Of a DNA stretch of 45,925 nt, positions 16,549-24,392 are shown piece after piece. The notes under the pieces were generated by a model. It was not told the DNA's origin and did no database searches. It saw only the letters and a program-made list of their open reading frames with translations. The translations under genes were made by a program, and so were the position numbers. How positions within the stretch are numbered: the first letter of the stretch is position 1; each line of letters opens with the position of its first letter. Source of the DNA: YA12-FULL-51-18 sp041665305 (GTDB lineage Bacteria; Elusimicrobiota; Elusimicrobia; Elusimicrobiales; UBA9959); the NCBI GenBank assembly GCA_041665305.1, contig JBAYJD010000021.1, forward strand, positions 1 through 45,925, given 5' to 3'.

Positions 16549-17027
16549 AAAAACACACTATTTCTTTCAAATTGAACGCCGAAAATATTTCAATAGATGT
16601 GGAAACCAATGATGTGCTGCTCGATGTCCTGCGGTATAAGCTCGGCATAAAGAGCCCCAAGGCGGGCTGCGACAGGGGCGACTGCGGGACCTGCACCGTG
16701 ATCCTGAACGGGAAGACCGTGCGCTCCTGCCTGGTCCTGGCCGTGGAGGCCCACGGCGCGGAAATAGTCACGCTTGAAGGCGCCGACACCCGCAAATGGA
16801 CGCGGAAGCTCCAGAAAAAATTCCACCGGAAGAATTCTTTCCAGTGCGGTTTTTGCGCGCCGGGTATTATCCTGTCCGCCACCGAACTGCTCGAAAAAAA
16901 TCCAAGGCCCGCCGTCCGCGAGATCAAGGAGGCCGTAGCCGGCAATCTTTGCCGCTGCACAGGTTACGAGCCGATAATCGCGGCGATAAAGGAAGCGGCT
17001 GAGGACGGGGAAAAGGCTGAAGGCTGA
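16545..17027 (+). CDS. Molybdenum hydroxylase, 2Fe-2S subunit
   Basis: Small subunit (XdhC/CoxS-like) holding two 2Fe-2S clusters between the Mo centre and FAD. The plant-ferredoxin cluster ligands are Cys42, Cys47, Cys50 and Cys62. The all-helical second domain carries Cys101/Cys104 (QCGFCAPG) and Cys136/Cys138 (CRCTGY). The 160 residues match the usual size. The last codons contain an AGGCTGAAGGCTGA repeat also found near 5050 and 6760. The Mo subunit should follow directly, but about 1.6 kb of unrelated lower-GC sequence intervenes. Confidence 0.93.
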   Translation: MKKHTISFKLNAENISIDVETNDVLLDVLRYKLGIKSPKAGCDRGDCGTCTVILNGKTVRSCLVLAVEAHGAEIVTLEGADTRKWTRKLQKKFHRKNSFQCGFCAPGIILSATELLEKNPRPAVREIKEAVAGNLCRCTGYEPIIAAIKEAAEDGEKAEG

Positions 17028-17055
17028 TTGTTCGACAATTTGACGGGGGAATTTA

Positions 17056-17310
17056 ATGGGAGTTTTTGACGGTATGCGCCGTGTCAGGATAGAGAGCGAT
17101 CCGCCGGATCCGGGTGGGGCGGTCCGCCCCCGCGTCGTTTCCGTAGCGCGGCCGGACACCGTGCGGATAACGGCGTTCGTTTCGCTGGCCAAGGATTATA
17201 TTCCCGATCAGGTTTATTTGAAGTCAGACTCCGGATCACGGGTGGCTGAGCAGGAATCGAATGTGGTAAAGCGTTACAATCCCAAGAGGCGCCTTGTTGC
17301 GTATTATTGA
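17056..17310 (+). CDS. Small hypothetical protein
   Basis: An 84-residue reading frame with a GGGGGAA ribosome-binding-like site before its ATG. It has no recognised domain, no signal peptide and no membrane segment; it is rich in Arg, Val and Asp. It starts the insert that splits the molybdenum hydroxylase genes and may be a fragment left at the insertion junction. Its coding status is uncertain. Confidence 0.35.
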   Translation: MGVFDGMRRVRIESDPPDPGGAVRPRVVSVARPDTVRITAFVSLAKDYIPDQVYLKSDSGSRVAEQESNVVKRYNPKRRLVAYY

Positions 17311-17335
17311 GGCGATATTGTTAATCAAGGGAAAA

Positions 17336-17539
17336 ATGGAAAAAAATCGGAAAATTTATATTGATGTGCTAAGAAGAATGACCCCGGAGCAGAGATTGAA
17401 GAAGGCTTTTGAGATTTCGGAGTTCACCAAACAGCTTTCGATCTGCGGGTTTCGCAAAAGATATTCCAATTTGCCGGACGCGGAATTTAAAAATTTTTTT
17501 CTGGAGCATATTAAAAAATGTCACAACAGGAATTATTGA
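17336..17539 (+). CDS. Small helical protein paired with a nucleotidyltransferase
   Basis: A 67-residue basic helical protein, with ATG 17336 preceded by AAGGGA. The pattern RRMTPEQRLKKAFEISEFTK, a central GFRKRY and the end KKCHNRNY resemble a small family I recall seeing upstream of nucleotidyltransferase-like genes in other bacteria; this is memory, not a search. Its last 22 bases overlap the next gene, indicating coupling. The pair looks like a toxin-antitoxin-style two-gene module, with this protein as the candidate partner or neutraliser. Lower GC than the flanking operon. Confidence 0.6.
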   Translation: MEKNRKIYIDVLRRMTPEQRLKKAFEISEFTKQLSICGFRKRYSNLPDAEFKNFFLEHIKKCHNRNY

Positions 17540-18072
17540 AGAAAGTTGTTAAGGCTTTGGACGAAAACATGATCGATTACATGATAACGGGTTCTGTCGC
17601 TTCCAGCTTTTACGGAGTACCGAGGTCGACTCACGATATAGATGTGGTAGTTGCGATAGGAAAAGCAGATGTGGAAAGATTGGCTGGATCATTTCCGGCA
17701 GGAGAGTTCTATTTCGATAAGGAAGAATTTGCCGAAGCGATACAAACTAAACGAATGGTCAATGTTATAGATGTGAAAGAAGGCGATAAAATAGATTTCT
17801 GGCTGTTAACGGATGACGCTTTTAACCGCGAGTGTTTTGGCCGCAAAGTGACAGAAGATCTAATGGGAATAAAGATTAAATTCCCCACCCCTGAAGATGT
17901 CATTATCTCAAAATTAAAATGGGCCAAAGAGTCCGGCGGCAGCGAAAAGCAGCTCCAAGATGTTAACGGCGTTTATGAAGTTTACCGTGACAAACTTGAT
18001 TTGAAATATATCGCAAAATGGGTCGATCAATTGGCCCTAAAAGACTTGTGGGAAACGGTGATGAGATTGTAG
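17518..18072 (+). CDS. Nucleotidyltransferase-fold protein (AbiEii/DUF6036-like)
   Basis: A 184-residue protein with the pol-beta-type nucleotidyltransferase signature: GSVASSFYG (25-33) followed by Asp40 and Asp42 (HDIDVVV) and a third acidic residue Asp93 (KIDFWLL). A later PTPEDVIISKLKWA helix occurs in many stand-alone nucleotidyltransferase proteins. The catalytic residues appear intact. Such proteins include AbiEii-type toxins that modify tRNA or proteins, but the target here cannot be read from sequence. It overlaps the small helical gene by 22 bp and is clearly lower in GC than the neighbouring operon, suggesting acquisition by transfer. Confidence 0.7.
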   Translation: MSQQELLKKVVKALDENMIDYMITGSVASSFYGVPRSTHDIDVVVAIGKADVERLAGSFPAGEFYFDKEEFAEAIQTKRMVNVIDVKEGDKIDFWLLTDDAFNRECFGRKVTEDLMGIKIKFPTPEDVIISKLKWAKESGGSEKQLQDVNGVYEVYRDKLDLKYIAKWVDQLALKDLWETVMRL

Positions 18073-18081
18073 AGGAAAAAT

Positions 18082-18495
18082 ATGAATAGAATGGGGCTTT
18101 ACGGCATTTTATTGATGTTTTCGGCTGCTTGCGCTATTCCGCAGCAGGGTGGCATGAAAAGGTCGGGCGGGTTATTTGGCCCTGCCGGCGCACCCGCGCA
18201 GCCACGATCGCAATATGTCGTGGATGAAACGGTCGATGTGCTCACCGATCCTCCGGGCGCGAGAATACTTATAAACGACGCTCCAGCCGGTTACGCCCCG
18301 GTGAAGGCCGCCGTGCGAAGGTTGTGGCGCGGCGACCCCGCTTATCCGATGACCCTGGACACGGTTAAGATAGAGGCCCTCCCCGTCGCCGCCGGTCAAT
18401 GCGTACAGACCGGAATTTTCGGCCAAAATTCCGGCAGGACCCCGCCCCAGGTCCGCTTTAACATGACCAACTGTCCCCCGGCCGGCGGCAAGTAA
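18082..18495 (+). CDS. Lipoprotein with PEGA-like segment
   Basis: A 137-residue exported protein. A short hydrophobic leader ends in FSAAC, a plausible lipobox with Cys near residue 17, so it is likely lipid-anchored. The middle part VDVLTDPPGARILINDAPAGYAPVKA matches the PEGA-type beta-rich repeat found in surface proteins. A Cys pair in the second half (AGQCVQ and NMTNC) could form a disulfide. GAGGAAA precedes the ATG, nine bases after the nucleotidyltransferase gene. A terminator follows directly. The role is unknown and seems unrelated to the surrounding hydroxylase. Confidence 0.6.
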   Translation: MNRMGLYGILLMFSAACAIPQQGGMKRSGGLFGPAGAPAQPRSQYVVDETVDVLTDPPGARILINDAPAGYAPVKAAVRRLWRGDPAYPMTLDTVKIEALPVAAGQCVQTGIFGQNSGRTPPQVRFNMTNCPPAGGK

Positions 18496-18499
18496 TTAT

Positions 18500-18524
18500 A
18501 AAGGCGCAGACGCCTTTTTATTTG
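18500..18524 (+). terminator. Intrinsic terminator after the insert's lipoprotein gene
   Basis: AAAGGCG-CAGA-CGCCTTT (18500-18517) followed by TTATTTG. A compact 7-bp stem with a T-rich tail just after the stop codon. It would separate the insert from the downstream Mo subunit gene. Confidence 0.6.
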
Positions 18525-18555
18525 AATTTATGAAAGATTTATGAGCATAAATATT

Positions 18556-18605
18556 CGCGGAGTTAAAGCTGAATAAAAAGGCAGCTGCTGTCTTTTTGCT
18601 CCGCG
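18556..18605. repeat. Nested inverted repeats upstream of the Mo subunit
   Basis: An outer pair CGCGGAG (18556-18562) / CTCCGCG (18599-18605) encloses an inner pair AAAAAGGCAG (18575-18584) / CTGTCTTTTT (18588-18597) with a 3-base loop. The inner stem resembles a terminator followed by T residues. It ends 20 bp before the Mo subunit start and may be a junction scar or an attenuator. Confidence 0.55.
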
Positions 18606-18625
18606 ATTGAAACGGCGAGGATATC

Positions 18626-21025
18626 ATGGACCTTCAGAAACTTGTCAGGAAATCCAGGAAGGGCGCAAATCCCCCCCGGTCGAAGGACGAGCTTGCCGTC
18701 GTCGGCAAGAGCGTCCTTCGAGTGGACGGCTGGGAGAAGATCACGGGCGCGGCCAGGTATACCGACGATCTTGAGTTCGGTCCCTCCCTCCTGTTCGCCG
18801 CCGTGGTCGAAAGCCCTTACGCGCACGCTAAAATAAAGTCCATAGATACCTCCAGGGCCGAAAAGCTCCACGGCGTGGTCAAAGTCGTCACCGGCCGCAG
18901 TTTCACCCATAAGTTCGGCCTTTATATGACTGACCGCTATGTTTTCGCCACCGATACCGTGCGCTTTGTCGGAGAACAGGTCGCCGCCGTGGTCGCCGTC
19001 GACGCCAAAACCGCCCTGCGCGGCGCGGCGCTGGTGGCCGTAAAATACGAAGAACTTCCTCTGGTCCTCGATCCCGTCAAAGCCCTGGAAAAAAATTCAC
19101 CGCTGGTCCACCCCGACCTTAAAAGCTATCGCCATGTCCCCTGGTTCTTTCCCCAGCCCGGCACCAATATCGCCCATTGGCGCAAAACCCGCAAGGGCGA
19201 CATCGTTAAGGGTTTTAAAGAGGCCGATCTGGTGATGGAAGATACATATACCGTCCCCAGGTATGCGCATTGCGCTATTGAGCCGCATTCGGTTATAGGG
19301 CTTTTGGATGGCTCGGGAAGGCTGACTATGTGGACTTCTTCACAGTCCCCTTTCACGCAAAGGAATGTTTTTGCCCAGGCGCTTGAGTCCTTCGGCCTCA
19401 GCCATAAGGATGTGCGCGTTATCAGCCCGTATATCGGCGGCGGTTTCGGCGGCAAGGCCGGGGTCAGTATGGAAATAATAGGCGCGGCCCTGGCGATGGC
19501 GGTTCCGGGACGGCCTATAAAGGTCCTTTGGAGCCGGGCGCAGGAGTTTTATAACACCTATCAGCGCCAGGGCGTCACCGCAAAGATAAAAATGGGGGCA
19601 AAGAAGGACGGCCGCATCACGGCGCTGGACTTCCAGCTTTACTGGGACGCGGGCGCTTATGTCGAATACGGCGCGAATGTGGTTAACGCCGCGGGCTTGT
19701 CGGCCAGCGGCCCTTATAAAGTTGACAATCTGAAGATAGATTCCCGGTGTATTTATACCAATCTCCCCCCGGGCGGTCCATACCGTGGTTTCGGCTATTC
19801 CGAGTTCCTGTTCGGTCTGGAGTCGCATATCACCCGTATGGCTGGTAAACTGGGCCTGGACCCCGTCGCTTTCCGCAAGAAGAACGCCATTAAGGAAGGC
19901 GATACGCTGCCCTATGGCGCGCGGATGAACCCCAACGGGATCCTGGAGGCCATTGAAAAAGTCGAAAAAGAGATCGACTGGGGCGTCAGGGAGAGCTCAA
20001 AAGACCCGAATAAGGCCGTAGGCAAGGCTTTGGTCTGTTTCTGGAAATCCCCCGCCATGCCGCCCAACGCCAGCTCCAGCGCTTTCCTTAAATTTAACGA
20101 GGATGCCAGCTTAAATATCCTGGTTTCCGGCATGGAACTAGGCCAGGGGCTGCTTACGGTGATGGCGCAGATAGCTTCCGAGGTCCTGGGCGTGCCCGTG
20201 GCGAAGATCCGCGTTGAAACCCCCGACACGGACCGCAACCCCTACGAGTGGCAGACCGTCGGCTCCCATGTCACCTGGGGCTGCGGCAACGCCGTCAAGC
20301 GCGCGGCGCTGGACGCCCGTGAAAAGATCTTCGACCTTGTGCAGCGCGTGTATTGCCTGGATAAGTCCTCCCTGTACCTTGAGGACGAAAAAGTCAAATG
20401 CCGGACCAAACCGGAGTTCGGCCTGCGGCTGCGGGATTTTGTCATCAACGGCATCCAGGCCGAAGACCATACCTTTAAGGGCGGGCCCATCATGGGTTCC
20501 GGCATGTTCATGCCGGAATTTACCTCCGCCATCGGCGACCCCGAGACCGGGCAGGGCGGCCATCCTAATGTGCATTACACCACCGGTTCCGCCGGCATCA
20601 TTCTTGAGGTCGACCGGGAGACCGGCAAGATGAAAATTAAAAAGGCCGTGCTGGCCGTGGACTGCGGCAAGGCCATAAATCCGGAACTGGTCAGGGGCCA
20701 GATCGTGGGCGGGCTGCTTCAGGGTTTCGCCACCGTTTTATACGAGGATATGCGCTTCAGCGATAAAGGTAAATTGCTGAACGCCGATTTCTCGGACTAT
20801 AAGATCCCCACCGCGCTGGACATGCCGGAGGTCGTGACGCCTATAATAATCGAAGTTCCCCAGCCTGACGGGCCTTACGGCGCGCGCGGCGTGGGCGAAC
20901 ACACCATGATCCCGGCGGCCCCCCTCATCGCCAACGCCGTGGAGGACGCCGTCGGAGCGCGTATAAAGGATATGCCCGTCACAAAAGAGAAAGTGGCGTT
21001 GGCCCTTAAAAACAGAAAAGGGTGA
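18626..21025 (+). CDS. Molybdenum hydroxylase, Mo-cofactor-binding catalytic subunit
   Basis: Large subunit (XdhA/CoxL-like, 799 residues) that hydroxylates a substrate carbon at a molybdopterin centre. Family landmarks are Gln240 (WTSSQ), GGGFGGK (271-277), Arg387 in PYRGFG and the catalytic Glu758 in GARGVGEH. Against bovine xanthine oxidoreductase these align with Gln767, Phe798, Arg880 and Glu1261. The residue matching Glu802, which binds the purine, is Ala278 here. There is no CoxL-type active-site loop, so it is not CO dehydrogenase. I therefore call it a xanthine-dehydrogenase-family hydroxylase of unknown N-heterocycle or aldehyde substrate. It is separated from its FAD and Fe-S genes by an insert. 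Confidence 0.88.
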   Translation: MDLQKLVRKSRKGANPPRSKDELAVVGKSVLRVDGWEKITGAARYTDDLEFGPSLLFAAVVESPYAHAKIKSIDTSRAEKLHGVVKVVTGRSFTHKFGLYMTDRYVFATDTVRFVGEQVAAVVAVDAKTALRGAALVAVKYEELPLVLDPVKALEKNSPLVHPDLKSYRHVPWFFPQPGTNIAHWRKTRKGDIVKGFKEADLVMEDTYTVPRYAHCAIEPHSVIGLLDGSGRLTMWTSSQSPFTQRNVFAQALESFGLSHKDVRVISPYIGGGFGGKAGVSMEIIGAALAMAVPGRPIKVLWSRAQEFYNTYQRQGVTAKIKMGAKKDGRITALDFQLYWDAGAYVEYGANVVNAAGLSASGPYKVDNLKIDSRCIYTNLPPGGPYRGFGYSEFLFGLESHITRMAGKLGLDPVAFRKKNAIKEGDTLPYGARMNPNGILEAIEKVEKEIDWGVRESSKDPNKAVGKALVCFWKSPAMPPNASSSAFLKFNEDASLNILVSGMELGQGLLTVMAQIASEVLGVPVAKIRVETPDTDRNPYEWQTVGSHVTWGCGNAVKRAALDAREKIFDLVQRVYCLDKSSLYLEDEKVKCRTKPEFGLRLRDFVINGIQAEDHTFKGGPIMGSGMFMPEFTSAIGDPETGQGGHPNVHYTTGSAGIILEVDRETGKMKIKKAVLAVDCGKAINPELVRGQIVGGLLQGFATVLYEDMRFSDKGKLLNADFSDYKIPTALDMPEVVTPIIIEVPQPDGPYGARGVGEHTMIPAAPLIANAVEDAVGARIKDMPVTKEKVALALKNRKG

Positions 21026-21101
21026 CAATGTCCTTTTACGGCATTTTCCCCGCCGCAAAGGCGCGGGCGCGGCGCGCGGGCCGGCCGTAAGGAGCCTCAT
21101 A

Positions 21102-21863
21102 ATGAAACTAGCCTTATGCCAGTATGACATCAAATGGGAAGATAAAGCGGCGAACAAAAAAAAGATCCTGGAACTTTTTGAGGCCTGCGCGCGGAAAAAG
21201 GAGATCGACTGGCTTATCTTTTCCGAGATGACCCTGAGCGGGTTCACCATGAACGCGGGCGCCGCCGAACTGGACGATTCCGACAGGGATTTTTTCAGCG
21301 GCCTGGCGCGCAAAAACGGCATCAATGTCTCTTACGGCGGCGTCGAGGGCGGCTTTAACAACCTGATAACCCTGGACAGGCGCGGGGTCCGCGTCAATAC
21401 TTATTCCAAGATCCATCTTTACGCCTTCGGCGGCGAAGACAAGCATTATCGGGCCGGAACAAAACAGGAGGCGTTCGAGCTGGAAGGCCTGAGGGTCATG
21501 CCGGCGGTGTGCTTCGACCTGCGGTTCCCCTACCTCTTCTGGAAGCTGGCGGAAGAAGTCGATCTTTACCTCGTCATAGCGGCCTGGCCCATGCGCCGCG
21601 CGGAGCACTGGATGACGCTTTTGCGCGCGCGGGCCGTGGAAAACCAGGCTTACTGCGCGGGCGTGGGCCGCGTCGGCTTTGAGGGCAAGGTGGAGTATTC
21701 CGGCAATTCGATGTGTTTCGATCCGCTGGGCAAAACGGTGCTGGACGCGGGGTCTGCGGAAGGGATCTTCGTCTGCGAAACGGGCGTAAGCGAAGACCTC
21801 GCCGCAAAGACCAGGGAAAGGTTCCCGTTCCTGAAAGAGCGCAAGAATTTGCCCTGGCGGTAA
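21102..21863 (+). CDS. Nitrilase-superfamily amidase (omega-amidase-like)
   Basis: Carbon-nitrogen hydrolase of 253 residues with the complete catalytic triad Glu42 (FSEMTLSGF), Lys103 (YSKIHLY) and Cys137 (AVCFDLRFP). The CFDLRFP block and LLRARAVENQAYCAGV resemble omega-amidases (YafV/Nit2), which release ammonia from short alpha-keto-acid amides. AAGGAG lies upstream of the ATG. It sits between the Mo hydroxylase and the DUF2877-FdrA-DUF1116 genes, 17 bp before the former of these, so it is probably co-expressed. I infer that it deamidates an oxamate-like end product; other small amides or carbamoyl compounds are possible. Confidence 0.82.
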   Translation: MKLALCQYDIKWEDKAANKKKILELFEACARKKEIDWLIFSEMTLSGFTMNAGAAELDDSDRDFFSGLARKNGINVSYGGVEGGFNNLITLDRRGVRVNTYSKIHLYAFGGEDKHYRAGTKQEAFELEGLRVMPAVCFDLRFPYLFWKLAEEVDLYLVIAAWPMRRAEHWMTLLRARAVENQAYCAGVGRVGFEGKVEYSGNSMCFDPLGKTVLDAGSAEGIFVCETGVSEDLAAKTRERFPFLKERKNLPWR

Positions 21864-21880
21864 GTTACGGAGTTATTGAC

Positions 21881-22708
21881 ATGGAAATACTGGGCTACGG
21901 CGACCGCATCCCGCAAGGGTCTTTCGCGCTCCATTCCGCTTTCCCCCATGCGCTCAACTTCAGGGGCCCCAACGGCGTTATGGCGTCGCTCGTAGGCCGA
22001 GGGGCCGGCAACGGCCCGCTGAATGTGGTGCTGAACGACCTTCCGCGCGGCGCGCGCAGCCTGAAGGCGGAAAAACGCCGTCTTTATATAGATGAGAACC
22101 GTCTTGAGATAGATCCGGTCAAATATTACGATTCCGCGGTCCCCGTACTGCCTCTGGCTCCGGCGCTGTTCAGGAAAAACCTGCGCTCGCTCAAGGGTTT
22201 CCTGGGTTCCGCCGCCCCGGCCAAAAGCATGTGTTTTTTGTTCTCTTTTTCAGCCAGAGCCTCATTCCGGACCGCGTTCGAGCGCGCCATGCTGGCGGGC
22301 ATGAAAAAGGGCGCGGACCTTCTTGAGGACGGCGATCACGCCGGGGGAGCCCGCGCTCTGCGCGGCCTGGGTTTCGGCCTGACTCCGTCCGGAGACGACT
22401 TCCTGTGCGGGTTCCTTTCCGGCCTGAGTTTCATGGAAGCGAACCTGCCCGCAAAGCTGCCGCGCATAAGGGACGCCGTTTATAACAACGCGGCGACCGG
22501 AAACTTCATCGCCGGGTCGTTCTTAGCCTGCGCGTATCACGGGCGGGTGGGCGAAAAGACCGGAAAACTTCTGACCGCGCTGGCCGGTCCCGGCGGGAAA
22601 AAATTGCTCGCGGCCGCCGGGGCTTCGCTCAGGACCGGCCATACCTCCGGCGCGGATTTTTGCGCCGGTCTGATCTACGGCTGCGAGGCCGGACTGCGCT
22701 TTGCATAG
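21881..22708 (+). CDS. DUF2877 protein, AllH/YlbF-like oxamate carbamoyltransferase component
   Basis: From ATG 21881 (ACGGAG at good spacing) the protein has 275 residues. The family motif GLGFGLTPSGDDFLCG (162-177) is clear, as is a late GHTSGADFCAGLIYG helix. Proteins of this family occur with FdrA and DUF1116 proteins; in E. coli the trio (fdrA, ylbE, ylbF, renamed allF, allG, allH) has been assigned to oxamate carbamoyltransferase of anaerobic allantoin use. An in-frame extension upstream lies inside the amidase gene and is rejected. The gene order here (H-F-G) differs from E. coli. Confidence 0.85.
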   Translation: MEILGYGDRIPQGSFALHSAFPHALNFRGPNGVMASLVGRGAGNGPLNVVLNDLPRGARSLKAEKRRLYIDENRLEIDPVKYYDSAVPVLPLAPALFRKNLRSLKGFLGSAAPAKSMCFLFSFSARASFRTAFERAMLAGMKKGADLLEDGDHAGGARALRGLGFGLTPSGDDFLCGFLSGLSFMEANLPAKLPRIRDAVYNNAATGNFIAGSFLACAYHGRVGEKTGKLLTALAGPGGKKLLAAAGASLRTGHTSGADFCAGLIYGCEAGLRFA

Positions 22709-22734
22709 CGCCGCGGCCGAAGGAGAAAATCGCG

Positions 22735-24300
22735 ATGTTCATTAAATCGATGGTAATGAAGGGCGCCTACCGCGACTCGGTGTCGCTTATGAGGACGGCC
22801 AAAGAACTTAACGCCGTCAGCGGGGTGGTGGATGCGGCCGTAGTGATGGCCACCCGGGAAAATAAAAATATCGTCAGGACCTCGGGGCTGTACGGGTCCG
22901 GCCTGGAGAAGGCCGGAGACAACGACCTTGTCGTCGCCGTAAAGGCGCGGGACCGCAAAAGCGCGGACGCCGCGCTTAAAAAGGCCGGAGAACTCCTGAA
23001 CGCCAAAGCCCCGCCTTCCCGCGGGGCGGTATGCGGCGCCGCCAAGGCCCGCAGCGTCGGGAACGCCGTCGAGATGCTGGGCGGGGCCGATCTGGCCGTT
23101 ATTTCGACGGCCGGGCGCTTCGCCGGCAGGACGGCGATGGACTGTCTTGACCGGGGCCTGCATGTGATGCTTTTCTCCGATAATGTTCCGCTTAAAACCG
23201 AGCTGGCGCTTAAAAAGGCCGCCCTGAAAAAAGACCTCCTGCTCATGGGGCCGGACTGCGGCACGGCTATTATCAACGGGGTTCCCCTGGCGTTCGCCAA
23301 CGCGGTAAATAGAGGGCCTATAGGCATTGTCGCGGCTTCCGGCACGGGGCTGCAGGAAGTTTCAACGCTCATCTCGAACGAAGGTTCCGGGGTTTCCCAG
23401 GCGATAGGCACGGGCTCGCGGGATGTGAAAAAAGAGATCGGCGCTCTGATGCTCATCCGGGGCCTGAAGGCGCTGGCCGGGGATAAGAACACATCTCTTA
23501 TCCTTATCGTCTCCAAACCCCCCCACCCGTCGGTGCTCGCCAAAATACTGCGCGAAGCGGTAAAGATCCGCAAGCCGGTCGTCGCGGTCCTGCTCGGCGG
23601 CGGCGCCAAGCTGCCGGGGAAAGAGGATTTTTACAGCGCGCGGACGCTGGAAGAGGCCGCGCTTAAGGCCGTGTATCTCGCCAAAGACGGCGATACGCAT
23701 AAGGCCAGGGAGCGCCTGTTCGACATAAATACGGAAGTAGGTAAAGCGGCCGCCGCGGCGGCGGGGAATAAAACCAGGGAACAGAAATATTTACGGGGTC
23801 TTTTCAGCGGCGGCACCTTCGCCAGCGAGGCGCAGCTTGTCCTGAGCGAACTCATCGGTCCGGTCTGGTCCAATGTCCCCGCCGAGGAGAGATACAGGCT
23901 CGCCGATCCCCTCAAACTGAAGGAAAATTCCGTCATAGACCTCGGCGAAGACGAGTTTACCGTGGGACGGCCGCACCCCATGATAGATTTTTCGCTCAGG
24001 AATAAACTGATGGTTTCCGAAGCCGGAAACCCCGGGACCGCCGTTCTCCTGCTGGATCTTGTCCTGGGCTACGGCGCCAATCCGCGGCCGCTTGAGGAGC
24101 TCCTTCCCGCCGTCCGCGCGGCGTTCAAAGCCAATAGAACGCTTTCCATCGCGGCCTCGGTCACCGGCACGGAGACGGACCCTCAGGTCCGTTCCACGGT
24201 GGTGGAAGGTTTGAGAAAAGCCGGCGTGCTGGTGATGCCGTCAAACGCCGCCGCCTGCCGGCTCGCCGGGGAGATCGTAAGGCTGGCGGCCAAACGATGA
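22735..24300 (+). CDS. fdrA: FdrA-family protein (AllF-like)
   Basis: A 521-residue acyl-CoA-synthetase-like protein. I chose ATG 22735 because AAGGAG lies upstream; an earlier in-frame start overlaps the DUF2877 gene. It resembles the alpha subunit of succinyl-CoA synthetase in layout: a CoA-binding-like N-terminal part, MGPDCGTAIINGVPLAFANA, the phosphate-loop-like GIVAASGTGLQEVSTLIS and a C-terminal ligase-like domain (VLLLDLVLGYGA). FdrA proteins act with DUF1116 and DUF2877 partners. In E. coli this set makes carbamoyl phosphate and oxamate from oxalurate, or the reverse. No carbamate kinase is in the window to finish an ATP-yielding route. Confidence 0.88.
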   Translation: MFIKSMVMKGAYRDSVSLMRTAKELNAVSGVVDAAVVMATRENKNIVRTSGLYGSGLEKAGDNDLVVAVKARDRKSADAALKKAGELLNAKAPPSRGAVCGAAKARSVGNAVEMLGGADLAVISTAGRFAGRTAMDCLDRGLHVMLFSDNVPLKTELALKKAALKKDLLLMGPDCGTAIINGVPLAFANAVNRGPIGIVAASGTGLQEVSTLISNEGSGVSQAIGTGSRDVKKEIGALMLIRGLKALAGDKNTSLILIVSKPPHPSVLAKILREAVKIRKPVVAVLLGGGAKLPGKEDFYSARTLEEAALKAVYLAKDGDTHKARERLFDINTEVGKAAAAAAGNKTREQKYLRGLFSGGTFASEAQLVLSELIGPVWSNVPAEERYRLADPLKLKENSVIDLGEDEFTVGRPHPMIDFSLRNKLMVSEAGNPGTAVLLLDLVLGYGANPRPLEELLPAVRAAFKANRTLSIAASVTGTETDPQVRSTVVEGLRKAGVLVMPSNAAACRLAGEIVRLAAKR

Positions 24301-24301
24301 T

Positions 24302-24380
24302 TAAAAATTTTTGCCGCAAAAAATTTTACCGTAAAACGGCATTTTAGCGCGGCGCGGGGTTTTATCCCGTATCGCGCCGG
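24302..24380. repeat. Intergenic repeat copy E
   Basis: Palindrome TAAAAATTTTTG-CCG-CAAAAAATTTTA (24302-24328) begins one base after the fdrA stop codon. A degenerate TAAAACGGCATTTTA and a GGCGCGGGG ... CGCGCC hairpin follow, ending at the DUF1116 ribosome-binding site. The order of modules matches copy B. A repeat inside the catabolic operon shows the family is not only at its borders. Confidence 0.7.
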
Positions 24381-24392
24381 AAAGGAGATCCT

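Noticed and set aside
18626..21025. CO dehydrogenase large subunit (CoxL)
   Set aside because: The CoxL active-site loop with Cys (AYRCSFR) is absent; PYRGFG is found instead, as in xanthine dehydrogenase-type enzymes.
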